Below are positions 25,345 to 33,966 of a stretch of DNA of 58,996 nt, one piece after another (the stretch's first letter is position 1; each line of letters starts with the position of its first letter). This stretch comes from Lachnospiraceae bacterium (GTDB taxonomy: Bacteria; Bacillota; Clostridia; Lachnospirales; Lachnospiraceae), in contig CAJTFW010000015.1 of assembly GCA_910575445.1 (NCBI GenBank), positions 1-58,996 on the forward strand. Reading direction: 5' to 3'. The translations under genes and the position numbers were made by a program. A model generated the notes under the pieces. The model worked only from the letters and a program-made list of their open reading frames with translations, was not told the DNA's origin and did not search any database.

Positions 25345-26286
25345 TCACCCTTCACTTTCTGTAATCGTATTACACCATTTCAGGATATCTTGAAACACCT
25401 GTTCTTTATCCAGGTCATGAATCAATTCATGACGATTCTTTGGATACAGCTTACAGCTAACCTTTTCCATACCCATCTTTTTAAGCATCTTCTCAAAACG
25501 GCGAACCCCTTTTCCATTATCCCCCACGGGGTCCTCGTCTCCTGAGAGAATCAGAAGTGGAAGCACTTTAGGCATTCTTGCCACCCGCCTCTTATCAAGC
25601 ACTTCTTCTATCGTCTCAAACAGCGCCTTAAATGCATTTAACGAAAATTCAAAATTCATCCGCTCATCCTGAAGCGCCTGGTTTAGAACCTGCGGGTTCC
25701 GACTCATCCAGCTACCTGTATGCGCATTGTCAGGATAGCGCTTTGCAAAGCCACTACAAGTAAAATTATCCAAGATCGGGCTGTGGCCTTTGGGACCTCT
25801 GCGTATCATTGACAGATACGTAAGCAAAAGCCCGGCTTTTACAAGAGCAACATTTTGATGGCCAGTTCCCATAATCACAGCTCCATCAACTCTGTCCCCA
25901 TTATAGATAAGATACCGACGCACCAGATAAGACCCCATACTGTGTCCAAGCAGGATACAAGGCACCTTTGGCGCATAGGAAACCGCCATCTTGCGCACGC
26001 GCTCCATATCCTTAAGCCACATAGCAGCTCCTTGTTTTCCCACATATCCAAGCTCTGTCACATCTTTTACAGAGTCCCCATGCCCTAAATGGTCATGTCC
26101 AGCTACAAAATATCCTGCCAAAGCCATATACTCTGCCAGCTCCTGATAACGCTCGATATACTCTAACATTCCATGCGTCAAAAGCAGCACTCCAATATAT
26201 CTTCTCTCAGGATTAAACCAGCGATATCCATGCAGCATATGAATGCCATCCACAGAATCTATATAAAATTCTTCCCGTACTACCAT
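25345..26286 (-). CDS. alpha/beta hydrolase (monoacylglycerol lipase/lysophospholipase-like)
   Basis: The 313-residue cytosolic protein has the serine hydrolase 4 pattern: LLTHGMLEYIERYQELAEYM, AGHDHLGHGDSV, nucleophile elbow GHSMGS (about 110), acid SGDEDPVG and a C-terminal histidine in KNRHELIHD. The catalytic triad therefore appears complete. Such enzymes cleave monoacylglycerols or lysophospholipids. It is followed immediately by the DUF1002 gene. Confidence 0.9.
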   Translation of the reverse strand: MVVREEFYIDSVDGIHMLHGYRWFNPERRYIGVLLLTHGMLEYIERYQELAEYMALAGYFVAGHDHLGHGDSVKDVTELGYVGKQGAAMWLKDMERVRKMAVSYAPKVPCILLGHSMGSYLVRRYLIYNGDRVDGAVIMGTGHQNVALVKAGLLLTYLSMIRRGPKGHSPILDNFTCSGFAKRYPDNAHTGSWMSRNPQVLNQALQDERMNFEFSLNAFKALFETIEEVLDKRRVARMPKVLPLLILSGDEDPVGDNGKGVRRFEKMLKKMGMEKVSCKLYPKNRHELIHDLDKEQVFQDILKWCNTITESEG

Positions 26287-26396
26287 GTTGTCACCTTCAT
26301 TCTTCTAAACTTACTTTCCGCAGTATATCACACTTTTTTCGCTTATAGTAAAAGTTCACAAATATTTAAGGAATCTTCATAATATAGGAAGAAATC

Positions 26397-26431
26397 TAAA
26401 ATGGGGAAGCCGTAAGATACAGCAGCCCCAT
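26397..26431 (-). terminator. probable terminator of the aspartate kinase gene
   Basis: Minus strand: ATGGGG (26431-26426) pairs with CCCCAT (26406-26401), followed by TTT; an alternative stem GTAAGATAC/GTATCTTAT overlaps. It lies just after the aspartate kinase stop and upstream of the hydrolase gene. Confidence 0.5.
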
Positions 26432-26438
26432 AAGTATC

Positions 26439-27758
26439 TTATAATTGTGTTGTAATAAAAATATCATAGATGGCCTTGATAGCCTTCTCAAAATCTTCAT
26501 TTTTAACGCCGATGATAATATTCCACTCACTTGAACCCTGGTCTATCATCTTGACATTCACTTCAGCATGTGCAAGTGCAGAGAAGATTCTGCCAGCTGT
26601 TCCGCGGTTTGCCCGCATTGCACGTCCCACGACCGCAATCAGTGCCAAATCCCCTTCAATCTCTAGGCAGTCCGGCTCCACGGCTCTTTGAATCCCCGCC
26701 AATACTTTCTGCTCATGTTCTTCAAATTCATCCTGGTGAACCACAACGCTCATGGTATCAATGCCAGACGGGATATGTTCAAAGGAGATGCCCTGTTTTT
26801 CAAATTCTTCTAATACCCGACGACCAAAGCCAATCTCCGAGTTCATCATATCCTTCTCAATATTGACTACCACAAAGCCTTTCTTGCCAGCGATACCAGT
26901 AATGGTAAAGCGTGGCTTATGACAAGTGCTTGCCACAATCATTGTACCATTGTCATCGGGACGATTGGTATTGCGGATATTGATAGGAATTCCGGCTTTA
27001 CGTACAGGGAAAATCGCATCTTCATGCAATACGGTAGCTCCCATATATGACAGTTCCCGAAGCTCCCGATAGGTAATGGTATCAATAACTTCTGGATTCT
27101 CAATCAGATGTGGGTCTGTCACTAAGAAACCGGATACATCGGTCCAGTTCTCATAGAGGTCTGCACCAATGGCTTTTGCCACAATAGAGCCTGTAATATC
27201 AGAGCCCCCTCTGGAAAAGGTCTTGATTCTCCCATCTTCATAGGCACCATAGAAGCCTGGAATCACCGCACGTGGCATCTCAAGAAGTCTTTTACCAAGA
27301 ATCTTATCTGTCTTAGCCATATCAAAGCTACCATCATCATGAAAACGGATAACTTCACTGGCATCCACAAAAGGATAATCCAGATAGGCAGCCATAATCA
27401 GTCCATTTAGATATTCTCCTCTGGATGCTGCATAGTCACTTCCAGATTTTTCTTCAAAATTTTTGGCAATAATTTCAAATTCTTCATCCAGGCAGAGTTT
27501 TAGGTTTAGCCCACCGATAATTTCATTATAACGTGCTTTAATCTGGCGCAGCATACCGGTAAAATCTTCTCCGTTAGCAGCAGTATAATAGCACTGATAC
27601 AGCATATCGGTCACTTTGGTATCGCCTTCAAAGCGCTTGCCCGGCGCAGAAGGCACCACATAGCGGCGGCTTTCGTCTGCAAGAATAATAGATCCTACTT
27701 TCTGAAACTGCTCCGCACTTGCTAGAGAGCTTCCTCCAAACTTGACAACCTTCTTCAT
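26439..27758 (-). CDS. aspartate kinase
   Basis: About 439 residues from the ATG at 27758, with GAGGAG upstream; in-frame sequence beyond has no site and includes AT-rich leader. The N-terminal kinase domain has KFGGSS (6-11), SRGGSDITG and the NWTDVSGF substrate loop. Two C-terminal ACT domains (ITGIAGKKGFVVVNIEKDMM..., LALIAVVGRAM...) give allosteric control. It phosphorylates aspartate, the first step to lysine, threonine and methionine. No lysine riboswitch is found upstream. Confidence 0.95.
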   Translation of the reverse strand: MKKVVKFGGSSLASAEQFQKVGSIILADESRRYVVPSAPGKRFEGDTKVTDMLYQCYYTAANGEDFTGMLRQIKARYNEIIGGLNLKLCLDEEFEIIAKNFEEKSGSDYAASRGEYLNGLIMAAYLDYPFVDASEVIRFHDDGSFDMAKTDKILGKRLLEMPRAVIPGFYGAYEDGRIKTFSRGGSDITGSIVAKAIGADLYENWTDVSGFLVTDPHLIENPEVIDTITYRELRELSYMGATVLHEDAIFPVRKAGIPINIRNTNRPDDNGTMIVASTCHKPRFTITGIAGKKGFVVVNIEKDMMNSEIGFGRRVLEEFEKQGISFEHIPSGIDTMSVVVHQDEFEEHEQKVLAGIQRAVEPDCLEIEGDLALIAVVGRAMRANRGTAGRIFSALAHAEVNVKMIDQGSSEWNIIIGVKNEDFEKAIKAIYDIFITTQL

Positions 27759-27860
27759 CACTTTTATCTCCTCGTTTTTAAAAAAGACTGTCTTGATTAT
27801 ACGTGCATTAAGAGGAGAAAACAACTGTTTTTTAAATTTTTTTACTGGTAAAAGAACGAA

Positions 27861-27892
27861 GGATGCCAAAAAAGCAAACTTTTCTGGCATCT
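27861..27892 (-). terminator. terminator of araD
   Basis: Minus strand: GATGCCAGAAAAG, short loop, CTTTTTTGGCATC. The stem follows the araD stop by about 25 bp and a T-rich tail follows. Confidence 0.75.
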
Positions 27893-27918
27893 TTCTGTTA
27901 GATTGTTAATTATTTAAC

Positions 27919-28611
27919 TTATTGGCCATAGTAGGCATTGGCACCATGTTTACGGAAATAGTGCTTATCCTGAAGGGACTGAGGTGCCGGCTGGATACGC
28001 GGATTGATGGTCTCCGCGCGGTAAGCCATCTTCGCCACTTCTTCTAGAACTACGGCATTGTGAACAGCTTCATGGGCATCTTTTCCCCAGGTAAAGGGAC
28101 CATGATTCTTACAGAGAACCGCCGGAACAGCCATAGGGTCTTTGTTCATGGCATTAAAAAAGTCAACGATTAGATGGCCTGTATTTTCTTCGTAGGCACC
28201 TTCGATTTCTTCAGGGGTCAGGCAGCGTACACAGGGAATCTCTCCATACATATAATCTGCGTGGGTGGTTCCATAGCAAGGGATGCTACGGCCAGCCTGT
28301 GCCCAACTGGTAGCATAAGAAGAATGGGTGTGTACGATTCCTCCAACATCTTTAAAGGCTTTGTAGATTTCCAGATGAGTTGGAGTATCAGAAGAAGGCT
28401 TATAGTGACCTTCGACTTTATTGCCATTCAAATCCATAACGACCATATCATCAGCGGTCATGGTCTCATAGTCTACACCGCTTGGTTTGATGATAAAAAG
28501 ACCACTTTCTCTGTCAATAGCGCTGACATTGCCCCAGGTGAAGGTGACAAGTCCGTATTTGGGAAGTAACATATTGGCTTCAAATACTTTTTGTTTTAGT
28601 TCTTCTAACAT
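27919..28611 (-). CDS. araD: L-ribulose-5-phosphate 4-epimerase
   Basis: The 230-residue class II aldolase-fold protein has the metal ligands of AraD: D75 (SSDTPTH), H94 and H96 ([15 protein letters not shown]), and H170 ([10 protein letters not shown]), at nearly the same positions as E. coli AraD (76, 95, 97, 171). It interconverts L-ribulose-5-P and D-xylulose-5-P in arabinose use. It is alone here, without araA or araB. AGGAG-type site GGAGCTGC lies upstream of the start. Confidence 0.93.
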   Translation of the reverse strand: MLEELKQKVFEANMLLPKYGLVTFTWGNVSAIDRESGLFIIKPSGVDYETMTADDMVVMDLNGNKVEGHYKPSSDTPTHLEIYKAFKDVGGIVHTHSSYATSWAQAGRSIPCYGTTHADYMYGEIPCVRCLTPEEIEGAYEENTGHLIVDFFNAMNKDPMAVPAVLCKNHGPFTWGKDAHEAVHNAVVLEEVAKMAYRAETINPRIQPAPQSLQDKHYFRKHGANAYYGQ

Positions 28612-28718
28612 TATCTTGCAGCTCCTTTTTCTTGATATTTGGTAATGATAGATATATTTTAACTCATTTTTGGGGTTTCGTATAGTGCTATTATTTATTA
28701 ACTATCATTTATTCATGT

Positions 28719-28753
28719 AAAGGATGCTCGCCATGACCTAGCAGATGTTCCTT
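28719..28753. repeat. fragment of the structured repeat element
   Basis: The sequence AAGGATGCTCGCCATGACCT and the next 15 bases match the left end of repeat copy A (17052-17087) with four differences in 35, all transitions. The match stops where the core would begin, right at the 3' end of the ABC permease gene. It is a decayed, truncated third copy. Confidence 0.8.
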
Positions 28754-28756
28754 CTA

Positions 28757-30748
28757 TTACCCTTTTACAATCCTATAATAAGCTCTAGACGTCACCAGAT
28801 AACTAATCGTATAGAGAATTGCAAAAACAATAGCTACCCCTATGCTGCAATTAATTAATAACGTAGTATCAAACATCTGTATAACTCTCATCAATTTCTC
28901 TACCATCTGCATCCCTACTACAAAATGTAAAAGTGCAAGCAAAAGTGGAAGAGTAAATACAGCTAATATTTGCTTTCTAATGGTACTTTTTATATCATCT
29001 TCTCCAAGCCCTACCTTTTGCATAATCGCAAAGCTTCCTTCGTCTTCATAGCCCTCTGAAAGCTGCTTATAGTACATAATCAAAAGCAGGCACACAAAGA
29101 AGATTAAGCCAAAGAGAATTCCGATAAATAAAAGTCCACCATTCATAGAGTAGAGCACCTGCCGACCATCTATGCTGTCCTTGGTATAGATAATATGCTC
29201 CTGATTCTCCCTCTGCCATGTAAGAAGCGCTTCCATAAATTCCTGTTTATTGGCATCCTCTCCACTTAGAAGAATTCCAGTGCTTTCGCTCTGTAGGCTG
29301 CTAATATCCTCAAGCTCCATCCCAACACGTGTAGTTGTCCAGGCTTTACACAGATTTAGTATCTCATCTTCATCTTTTACAACCAGAACATAGATTTCAT
29401 TTATATATTCTTTTCCTGCTACAGGCCATGGATATAAGGCTGTGGAAGTTATAGTTACATCTCTTGTCACCCCTGCAAAATCTATCGTATCATACAGATA
29501 GGGCGCGCCCGCACAATACAGAAGCACTTCATTATTTGTTAAATGAACCGTTTCGCCAGTCAACGCCTGATAATCCGAGAGTGTAATAATATTCATATTA
29601 TATCTGCCAGTCTCTCTTGTGCTTTCTCCCCAGGTATTGCCGATTCTTCCGCAATATACCTGAATCGCCTGATAGCTGTCAAGCCGTAGAACCTCCTGCT
29701 CATACCTATCCGAAAGCTCCAATAACTTTTCTTCCACTTCTTCGCGGGAAAAACCCCCTTTTTGATAGTTAATCACTGCATCATAGGGATGCTCAAAACG
29801 CATAATTCCTGGAATCCCGGCATAGAGGGAAACGGTACAAGTCAGTGTAATCACTACCATCGTAGAAAAGATACTGATATTGGCAAGGCTTGCTGCACTT
29901 TTTTTCATACGATAATACATCCCAGATAAAGTAACAAAATTTTCCGGGCGATAGTAAAGTGCTTTCTGTCTGCGAAGCTGTCTTAAGACGGCAACACTGG
30001 CAAAGGTAAAAAGCAGATAGGATCCTACCACCACACAGAAGACTGACTGGAAAAAATTGGTAAATATTGCCGAATCCAACTCACTGTGAAAGACAACCCA
30101 GTATCCATATAATGTAATTGCAACTCCTAGTATAGCTCCAAAAAGCGGAAAACGTGGTTCTTTTTCTCCTTTTTTATTTCCCGATAGAAGTTCTGCCGGG
30201 CGTGAGTGGAAGATACCAACTGCACCATGTAAAAAAGTAAAAAAACTTACCACAGCAAAGAAAATCAAGGTCTCTATACAGGCTCTCCAGGTAAAAGTAA
30301 AGGTAACTTCTATCGGAAGTCGACTTAACTTTAACAGTAACAGAAAGAAAAGCTTTGCTAAGACGCTCCCAAAGAGAATCCCTACGCATACAATCACTGC
30401 ATAGACAAAAAGGGTCTCTAAAAATAAAAGCATCAATAGATGTTTTCGTTCCATACCCAAGAGTGTATAAAGTCCGATTTCTTTTTTCCGTCTTTTGACC
30501 AGAAAGCTGTTGGCATAGTAGATAAATGGTATTAGAATAATCACCAATAAAACTTTTCCAATCATCAGCATTATCCACGCATATGCACTGTGTGGCAATG
30601 TGGCCATTAAGTCATTTAACAAAATAGAGGAAAAAATATAATACGTAAAGACGGAGACAATACAAGAAAGAATATAGGGAAAGTAAACATTTCCATTCTG
30701 TATTACTCTTTTCACTGCAAGACTTGGCAATAACAAAAAGCGTTTCAT
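28757..30748 (-). CDS. BceB-type ABC transporter permease
   Basis: The 663-residue protein has about ten membrane helices and one very large extracellular loop (about 310-520) between helices 7 and 8, the architecture of BceB permeases (FtsX family). The N-terminus RFLLLPSLAVKRVIQNGN is typical. Such transporters sense and remove cell-wall antibiotics such as bacitracin and antimicrobial peptides by freeing their lipid targets, and signal through their partner kinase. Its start overlaps the ATPase stop (ATGA). Confidence 0.9.
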   Translation of the reverse strand: MKRFLLLPSLAVKRVIQNGNVYFPYILSCIVSVFTYYIFSSILLNDLMATLPHSAYAWIMLMIGKVLLVIILIPFIYYANSFLVKRRKKEIGLYTLLGMERKHLLMLLFLETLFVYAVIVCVGILFGSVLAKLFFLLLLKLSRLPIEVTFTFTWRACIETLIFFAVVSFFTFLHGAVGIFHSRPAELLSGNKKGEKEPRFPLFGAILGVAITLYGYWVVFHSELDSAIFTNFFQSVFCVVVGSYLLFTFASVAVLRQLRRQKALYYRPENFVTLSGMYYRMKKSAASLANISIFSTMVVITLTCTVSLYAGIPGIMRFEHPYDAVINYQKGGFSREEVEEKLLELSDRYEQEVLRLDSYQAIQVYCGRIGNTWGESTRETGRYNMNIITLSDYQALTGETVHLTNNEVLLYCAGAPYLYDTIDFAGVTRDVTITSTALYPWPVAGKEYINEIYVLVVKDEDEILNLCKAWTTTRVGMELEDISSLQSESTGILLSGEDANKQEFMEALLTWQRENQEHIIYTKDSIDGRQVLYSMNGGLLFIGILFGLIFFVCLLLIMYYKQLSEGYEDEGSFAIMQKVGLGEDDIKSTIRKQILAVFTLPLLLALLHFVVGMQMVEKLMRVIQMFDTTLLINCSIGVAIVFAILYTISYLVTSRAYYRIVKG

Positions 30749-31524
30749 CTCTCTGCCTCCTTTGCCCTGATAGGCTCTGTCTGTAAGACGGTAAGGCTAT
30801 CAGAAATCATCCGATACATCGCATCATTTCCCATCTCTCCTCGATAGATTTGATGGAAAACACATCCATCCTTGATAAAAAGTACACGTCTGGCATGGCT
30901 TGCTGCCTGGATGCTGTGTGTCACCATCAGGATAGTCTGTCCCTCCTGATTGACTTCTTCCAAAATCCCTAAAAGCTTTCCAGAGGCTCTAGAGTCAAGT
31001 GCTCCTGTTGGCTCATCTGCAAGCACTAAGTCAGGATGAGTAATCAGCGCCCGACAAGCAGCTGCCCGTTGCTTTTGCCCACCGGATACCTCGTAGGGAT
31101 ATTTTTCCAGAATTTCCTGAATCTCAAGTTTCTCTGCCAATGGTTGTATTCTGTCCTCCATCTTGTGATAATCCTCCCCTGCCAGTACAAGTGGCAGATA
31201 GATATTGTCGCGTAGATTCAGGGTATCTAAAAGATTAAAGTCCTGAAAGACAAATCCCAGATGGTCTCTTCGAAAAGCACACAGTTCTCTTTGGCGGATA
31301 TGTGCTAAATCCTTTCCTCGAAGCAGTACCTGACCGCTTGTAGGCCTGTCAAGAGAAGCTAAGATATTGAGAAGTGTGGTCTTTCCAGAGCCAGACTCTC
31401 CCATAATCGCTACATATTCTCCTTCTTCCACAGAGAAATTTACATCGTTTAATGCGTGTACTTTAACCGCTCCAAAGCGGGTTGTATATACTTTTTTTAC
31501 ATTTTTCACCTCTAAAAGTGCCAT
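30745..31524 (-). CDS. BceA-type ABC transporter ATP-binding protein
   Basis: The 259-residue ATPase has Walker A GESGSGKTT (42-50), signature VSGGQKQR (147-154), Walker B LVLADEP (167-173) and the LDSR D-loop, as in the MacB/BceA family. GGAG lies 8 nt before the ATG. It pairs with the overlapping permease gene downstream and is preceded by a predicted response-regulator site. Confidence 0.92.
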   Translation of the reverse strand: MALLEVKNVKKVYTTRFGAVKVHALNDVNFSVEEGEYVAIMGESGSGKTTLLNILASLDRPTSGQVLLRGKDLAHIRQRELCAFRRDHLGFVFQDFNLLDTLNLRDNIYLPLVLAGEDYHKMEDRIQPLAEKLEIQEILEKYPYEVSGGQKQRAAACRALITHPDLVLADEPTGALDSRASGKLLGILEEVNQEGQTILMVTHSIQAASHARRVLFIKDGCVFHQIYRGEMGNDAMYRMISDSLTVLQTEPIRAKEAER

Positions 31525-31561
31525 TTTTAACTCCTTTCTCTTTCTTTGTTTTTCTTCCTCT

Positions 31562-31629
31562 ATTATAAAGAAAAAGGAAATGCGCTGCCATTTCCATAGC
31601 TTACATTTCCTTCTGTTTATCTTACATTT
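31562..31629 (-). promoter_or_regulatory. bceAB promoter with paired regulator repeats
   Basis: Minus strand: -10 TATAAT (31567-31562) with a poor -35 (TGGCAG near 31590-31585, 17-bp spacer). Upstream lie two direct repeats AAATGTAAG (31608-31600 and 31629-31621), spaced exactly 21 bp (two helical turns). A weak -35 behind two phased repeats is the pattern of an OmpR-family activator promoter, here probably the adjacent BceR-like regulator. Confidence 0.7.
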
Positions 31630-31632
31630 TTG

Positions 31633-32631
31633 TCACATATCATGGTTTTCTATCTGATAAAAGCCAAGTGTTACCTTTGTTCCCACGCCTATCTTCGATG
31701 TAATTGTAATTGTATGCCCAAGCTTCTCTAATATCTGCCGACACAGATACAAGCCAATCCCTGTAGATTTTTTATCAATCCTTCCATTATAACCAGTAAA
31801 ACCCCTTTCAAAGACACGCGGAAGGTCACTCTCGCTGATTCCAATACCCGTATCTTCAATAACTAACGTATATGCATCTGAAGAGATATGGATTCCTCCA
31901 CTGTGGGTATATTTTAATGCATTGGACAATAGCTGCTCTATCACAAAAGATAACCATTTTTCATCTGTCACTATATAACATGTAAAATCTTCCATTGAAA
32001 AAGACAGTCCACTTCCGATAAATAATATCGAATAACTTTTGATTGCCTGCCGCACAATCTGACAGACATCATAACGCTTTAACACCAAATCTGAAGACAT
32101 ATTTTGCAGTCTGGCATATTGAAGTGCCATCTTTGCATACTGTTCAATCTTAAAAAGTTCTTCTTGTTGCTCTTTGGAAAAAGCATCTTCTTGCTCCTGT
32201 AAAAGCAAGCGCATAGCAGCAATCGGCGTCTTAATCTGATGGGTCCACATCGTATAATAGTCTGTCATCTCTTTTTCTTTTTCATCATATTCAGACTGAA
32301 GACGACGCCTTTTTTCTTCGCTCTCACAGAGTATCTCCTGGTATATCTGTTCACTTAGGGTAAGGGCTACGGGTAGATAGCGCTCTCGTTCTTCTTCGTT
32401 TTCTTTTACCTGCATCAGTGCCGACAGATGGCGCAGCTTACATATAAAATCCCAAAGTGCTATACAAAATCCCAAAAACAGCGAAAGAAACACCGCATAG
32501 GACATATCCTGCATGGAATGTTCATATCCATAGAGCCCGGCAAGCAGATAAAATAGTACCACTAATAGCACATAGGCAACTACTATGCCAAGATGTTCTC
32601 TAAGATAAGCATATACTGCCTTTTTCACCAT
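31633..32631 (-). CDS. BceS-type sensor histidine kinase
   Basis: About 332 residues from the ATG at 32631; a TTG at 32655 inside the regulator gene is the alternative and GGAG abuts it. Two N-terminal helices (about 12-60) are separated by a very short loop, so it is an intramembrane-sensing kinase without an extracellular sensor. The H-box TMWTHQIKTPIAAMRLL carries the phospho-His, followed by NALKYT and the DTGIGI/STGIGLYL ATP lid. It presumably takes its signal from the BceAB transporter. Confidence 0.92.
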   Translation of the reverse strand: MVKKAVYAYLREHLGIVVAYVLLVVLFYLLAGLYGYEHSMQDMSYAVFLSLFLGFCIALWDFICKLRHLSALMQVKENEEERERYLPVALTLSEQIYQEILCESEEKRRRLQSEYDEKEKEMTDYYTMWTHQIKTPIAAMRLLLQEQEDAFSKEQQEELFKIEQYAKMALQYARLQNMSSDLVLKRYDVCQIVRQAIKSYSILFIGSGLSFSMEDFTCYIVTDEKWLSFVIEQLLSNALKYTHSGGIHISSDAYTLVIEDTGIGISESDLPRVFERGFTGYNGRIDKKSTGIGLYLCRQILEKLGHTITITSKIGVGTKVTLGFYQIENHDM

Positions 32632-32632
32632 T

Positions 32633-33310
32633 TTACGTGTCAATCTGATAGCCAACTCCTTTTTTCGTATGAATAAAATCTACAAGTCCAATCTCCCGAA
32701 GCGAACGCCTAAGCCGGTTGATATTGACAGTCAGCGTATTGTCATCTACAAAGCACTCCTCGTCCCAGAGCCGCTTCATCATCTGTTCCCTGCTTACCGT
32801 CTGCCCGGCGTGCTCATAGAGAAGTTGCAAGATACGAAATTCATTTTTGGATAGTTCTAAACGCTGTCCTTGATAATTTACCGACATATCAGACAGATTT
32901 AAGACTGCTCCTTTGCACTCCATAACAGATGGATTGGCTCCTAAAAATGCATAGGCTCTTCGAAGCACTGCCTGCACTTTAGCCAAAAGCACTTCCAAAT
33001 CAAAAGGCTTGGCAATAAAATCATCACCGCCCATGTTCATCGCCATTACAATATTCATCTTATCAGAAGCCGAAGATAAGAAAAGTATTGGCACCTGAGA
33101 GATTTTTCGAATCTCTGCGCACCAGTAATAGCCGTTATAGAACGGAAGGCCAATATCCAGGAGCACAAGTTGCGGCGAAAAGCGCACAAAATGTTTTAGC
33201 ACTTCTGCAAAATCTGTTACACACTCCACTTCATTACCCCATTTTAAGAGATAGCGCTTCATCGATTCCGCAATCAAAGGCTCGTCTTCAACGATTAAGA
33301 TTTTATACAT
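32633..33310 (-). CDS. BceR-type response regulator, OmpR/PhoB family
   Basis: The 225-residue regulator has a receiver domain (acidic pocket VEDEP, phospho-acceptor Asp in LVLLDIGLPF near 54, conserved Lys in FIAKPF) and a C-terminal OmpR winged helix (LSKNEFRILQLLYEHAGQTV). AAGGAG precedes the ATG. It is the first gene of the regulator-kinase pair upstream of bceAB and is expected to bind the phased repeats near 31600-31629. Confidence 0.95.
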   Translation of the reverse strand: MYKILIVEDEPLIAESMKRYLLKWGNEVECVTDFAEVLKHFVRFSPQLVLLDIGLPFYNGYYWCAEIRKISQVPILFLSSASDKMNIVMAMNMGGDDFIAKPFDLEVLLAKVQAVLRRAYAFLGANPSVMECKGAVLNLSDMSVNYQGQRLELSKNEFRILQLLYEHAGQTVSREQMMKRLWDEECFVDDNTLTVNINRLRRSLREIGLVDFIHTKKGVGYQIDT

Positions 33311-33373
33311 ATGGGTTTTGCTCCTTTGATTTTCTACCTATTTTACCCGAAGTTTATAAAATTGTCTATCTCT

Positions 33374-33406
33374 TGCAACATTTTTCAAATTGTGTGACTC
33401 TATATA
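33374..33406 (+). promoter_or_regulatory. possible ECF-type autoregulated promoter
   Basis: Plus strand: TGCAAC (33374-33379), 16 bp, then GACTC (33396-33400) and TATATA. The AAC-type -35 and GACTC -10 differ from sigma-A boxes and sit 45-70 bp before the sigma gene, as expected for an ECF factor that drives its own operon. The match is by eye only. Confidence 0.45.
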
Positions 33407-33444
33407 GATAACAGGTATTGTGACAGATGGGGTGAGGTGAAAGA

Positions 33445-33966
33445 ATGGAACGCTTTTTAAGTCTGTATCAAAACATCTACAGCGATTTATATCGTCTGGC
33501 GTATTACTATATGGGAAATGCCCAAGACGCTGAGGACAGTGTACAGGATGCAGCGCTGTCTGCCTGTCAGCATTTTCATAAATTAAAAAAAGAAGCATCC
33601 TTTCGCTCCTGGATGTTTTCTATCCTTATCAATCGCTGCAAAAAAAATCTAAAAAAACGAGGACAGCGAGAGCTTACTATGGAACATCCACTCACCCTTT
33701 GTACAGCAGGCAGCAAAGAGTTAGATTCCCAGACAGAAATCCTAGAGCTTCTTCAGACATTGACAGAAGAAGAACGACTGATTGTTACACTCACTGTATT
33801 TGGAGGCTATAAAAGCGAGGAAATTGCCCATATGCTGCATCGTAATCACAATACCATTCGTTCAAAATATCGCAGAGCCTTGCAAAAACTTCAGCAGGAG
33901 CTTACATCAGAAGCTAATCATACTTCTAATTCCAGAAAAAGACAGAGAAAGGAGAAGCCAATATGA
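33445..33966 (+). CDS. ECF sigma factor
   Basis: The 173-residue sigma-70 family factor has region 2 (YQNIYSDLYRLAYYYMGNAQ, DAEDSVQDAALSA) and region 4 (ERLIVTLTVFGGYKSEEIAH with HTH MLHRNHNTIRSKYRRALQKL). Regions 1 and 3 are absent. GAGGTGAAAG precedes the ATG. Its stop overlaps the start of the beta-propeller gene by 4 bp (ATGA), so the two are translated together and probably work as a sigma/anti-sigma or sensor pair. Confidence 0.92.
   Translation: MERFLSLYQNIYSDLYRLAYYYMGNAQDAEDSVQDAALSACQHFHKLKKEASFRSWMFSILINRCKKNLKKRGQRELTMEHPLTLCTAGSKELDSQTEILELLQTLTEEERLIVTLTVFGGYKSEEIAHMLHRNHNTIRSKYRRALQKLQQELTSEANHTSNSRKRQRKEKPI

Noticed and set aside
27759-27860. Lysine riboswitch before the aspartate kinase gene
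   Set aside because: Only about 100 bp lie between the araD terminator and the start codon, and no lysine aptamer motif is present.
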